A stretch of 64,000 nt of DNA from an uncultured Sphaerochaeta sp. (lineage in GTDB: Bacteria > Spirochaetota > Spirochaetia > Sphaerochaetales > Sphaerochaetaceae): NCBI RefSeq assembly GCF_963666015.1, contig NZ_OY762555.1, positions 310,001 to 374,000 on the forward strand, given 5' to 3'. Of this stretch, positions 63,265 to 64,000 are shown piece after piece; positions within the stretch are counted from its first letter, which is position 1; each line of letters begins with the position of its first letter. A program made the translations under genes and the position numbers. The notes beneath the pieces were generated by a model. It was not told where the DNA came from, did no database searches, and saw only the letters and a list, made by a program, of their open reading frames with translations.

Positions 63265-64000
63265 ATGATTCTAAATACCATTCGAGAGTGTGATTTTTCA
63301 GGCAAGAAAGCCTTGATTCGTGTAGATTTCAACGTACCCATCAAGGATGGCGTGGTTACTGATGATACACGCATAAGAGCTGCTCTTCCTACCCTTAAGT
63401 ACCTGTTGGATAACGGTGCATCACTTGTGGTCATGAGCCACCGTGGACGACCAAAAGGGAAGAAAAACCCTGAATTCTCCATGGCACCAATTGCAAAGCG
63501 TTTCAGTGAATTGCTGGGTAAAGATGTCCAACTTGCAAATGACGTGATCGGTGAAGAGGTTTCTGGACAGGTTGCTTCAATGAAAGCTGGTGATGTTCTT
63601 TTACTGGAGAATGTCCGTTTCTACAGCGAAGAAGAGGGCAACGATCCCGATTTTGCAAAGAATCTTGCTTCCTTGGGTGATGTGTATGTGAATGATGCTT
63701 TTGGAACGGCCCACCGAGCCCATGCTTCCACCGAAGGGGTGTCACATTATCTACCTTCATATGCAGGCTTCCTTATTGAAAAAGAAGTTAAGTTTATGGC
63801 GCCACTCTTGAGCAATCCTGAGAAACCTTTTGTTGCCATCATTGGAGGTTCGAAGGTTTCCAGTAAGATCAGCGTCTTGGAAAGCTTGGTACGGACTTGT
63901 GATACGATTGTCATCGGTGGTGGAATGGCGTATACATTCCTTTCCGTCCAGGGTCACACCATCGGAAAGAGTCTAGTTGAGGAAGAGTACAAGGATGTTG
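63265..64000 (+). CDS. pgk: Phosphoglycerate kinase, N-terminal part
   Basis: Open from ATG 63265 to the window end (245 codons seen; the full enzyme is about 395-420). GAGG lies upstream in AATAGAGGAAAGCT. Motifs are [69 protein letters not shown] and [14 protein letters not shown]. It makes 3-phosphoglycerate and ATP from 1,3-bisphosphoglycerate. The C-terminal ATP-binding half lies beyond the window. Confidence 0.97.
   Translation, partial: MILNTIRECDFSGKKALIRVDFNVPIKDGVVTDDTRIRAALPTLKYLLDNGASLVVMSHRGRPKGKKNPEFSMAPIAKRFSELLGKDVQLANDVIGEEVSGQVASMKAGDVLLLENVRFYSEEEGNDPDFAKNLASLGDVYVNDAFGTAHRAHASTEGVSHYLPSYAGFLIEKEVKFMAPLLSNPEKPFVAIIGGSKVSSKISVLESLVRTCDTIVIGGGMAYTFLSVQGHTIGKSLVEEEYKDV

Overview
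The window reads as chromosomal DNA of a free-living, sugar-fermenting spirochaete, most like Sphaerochaeta (inference from gene content, not a search). Pointers are a V-type ATPase operon in the order E-DUF2764-A-B-D-I-K, an uvrA gene followed by an lptD-like gene as in Treponema and Borrelia, binding proteins whose mature ends read AAGGKEE, and several carbohydrate ABC importers without their own ATPase. No prophage, insertion sequence, CRISPR array or rRNA is visible. The coding is dense, with many 1-20 base overlaps and several convergent genes whose ends overlap.

Region by region. 1-9.3 kb: the end of a zinc-ribbon gene, an aldo/keto reductase, a membrane protein and a CYTH protein on the plus strand. 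On the minus strand are an oxidoreductase/UPF0303 pair and a B12-type importer (btuF-btuC-btuD, then plsC and a membrane protein) behind a cobalamin riboswitch, then a K+ channel. 9.3-12.5 kb: RNase HI with two half-size chromate transporters, converging on a TPR lipoprotein and an extended uracil phosphoribosyltransferase. 12.5-19.4 kb: a sugar ABC importer, adenylate kinase, and a LacI regulator divergent from a cyclomaltodextrinase, with a clear operator between them. 19.5-25.5 kb: IMP dehydrogenase and a 1471-residue PAS/GGDEF/EAL protein.

25.5-35.5 kb: tRNA-Val with its terminator, a CmpB-family membrane protein, a YggS protein, an RluD-type pseudouridine synthase, a metallo-beta-lactamase-fold protein with a pentapeptide-repeat partner, rsgA-mutS2, then a small accessory patch. 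That patch holds two degenerate GIY-YIG-like proteins, a DUF6530-like protein, uridine phosphorylase and an unknown 133-residue protein. 35.6-43 kb: the V-ATPase operon with its own promoter and terminator. The K subunit carries the Thr-Gln/Gln/Glu set that binds Na+ in the Enterococcus hirae rotor.

43-48.9 kb: an arabinoside locus made of a divergent ArsR-type regulator, an ABC importer and a GH51 arabinofuranosidase. Its 333-base control region has a perfect consensus promoter and repeated ATATCA/TGATAT inverted repeats. 48.9-50.6 kb: ogt, a nitroreductase and a YhcH-like protein. 50.7-62.1 kb: ispG-uvrA-lptD-phoH-pgpH-ybeY-corC, almost entirely overlapping and probably one long transcript. 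62.1-64 kb: gap and the first 245 codons of pgk, separated by a hairpin.

The most interesting signals are the control region of the arabinoside locus, the binding-protein/permease hairpins found in both sugar ABC operons, the GIY-YIG-like paralogues with a three-half-site operator, the Na+ signature of the V-ATPase, and the lptD-like gene with an unusual periplasmic N-terminal module. I did not find a clearly new defence or mobile system.
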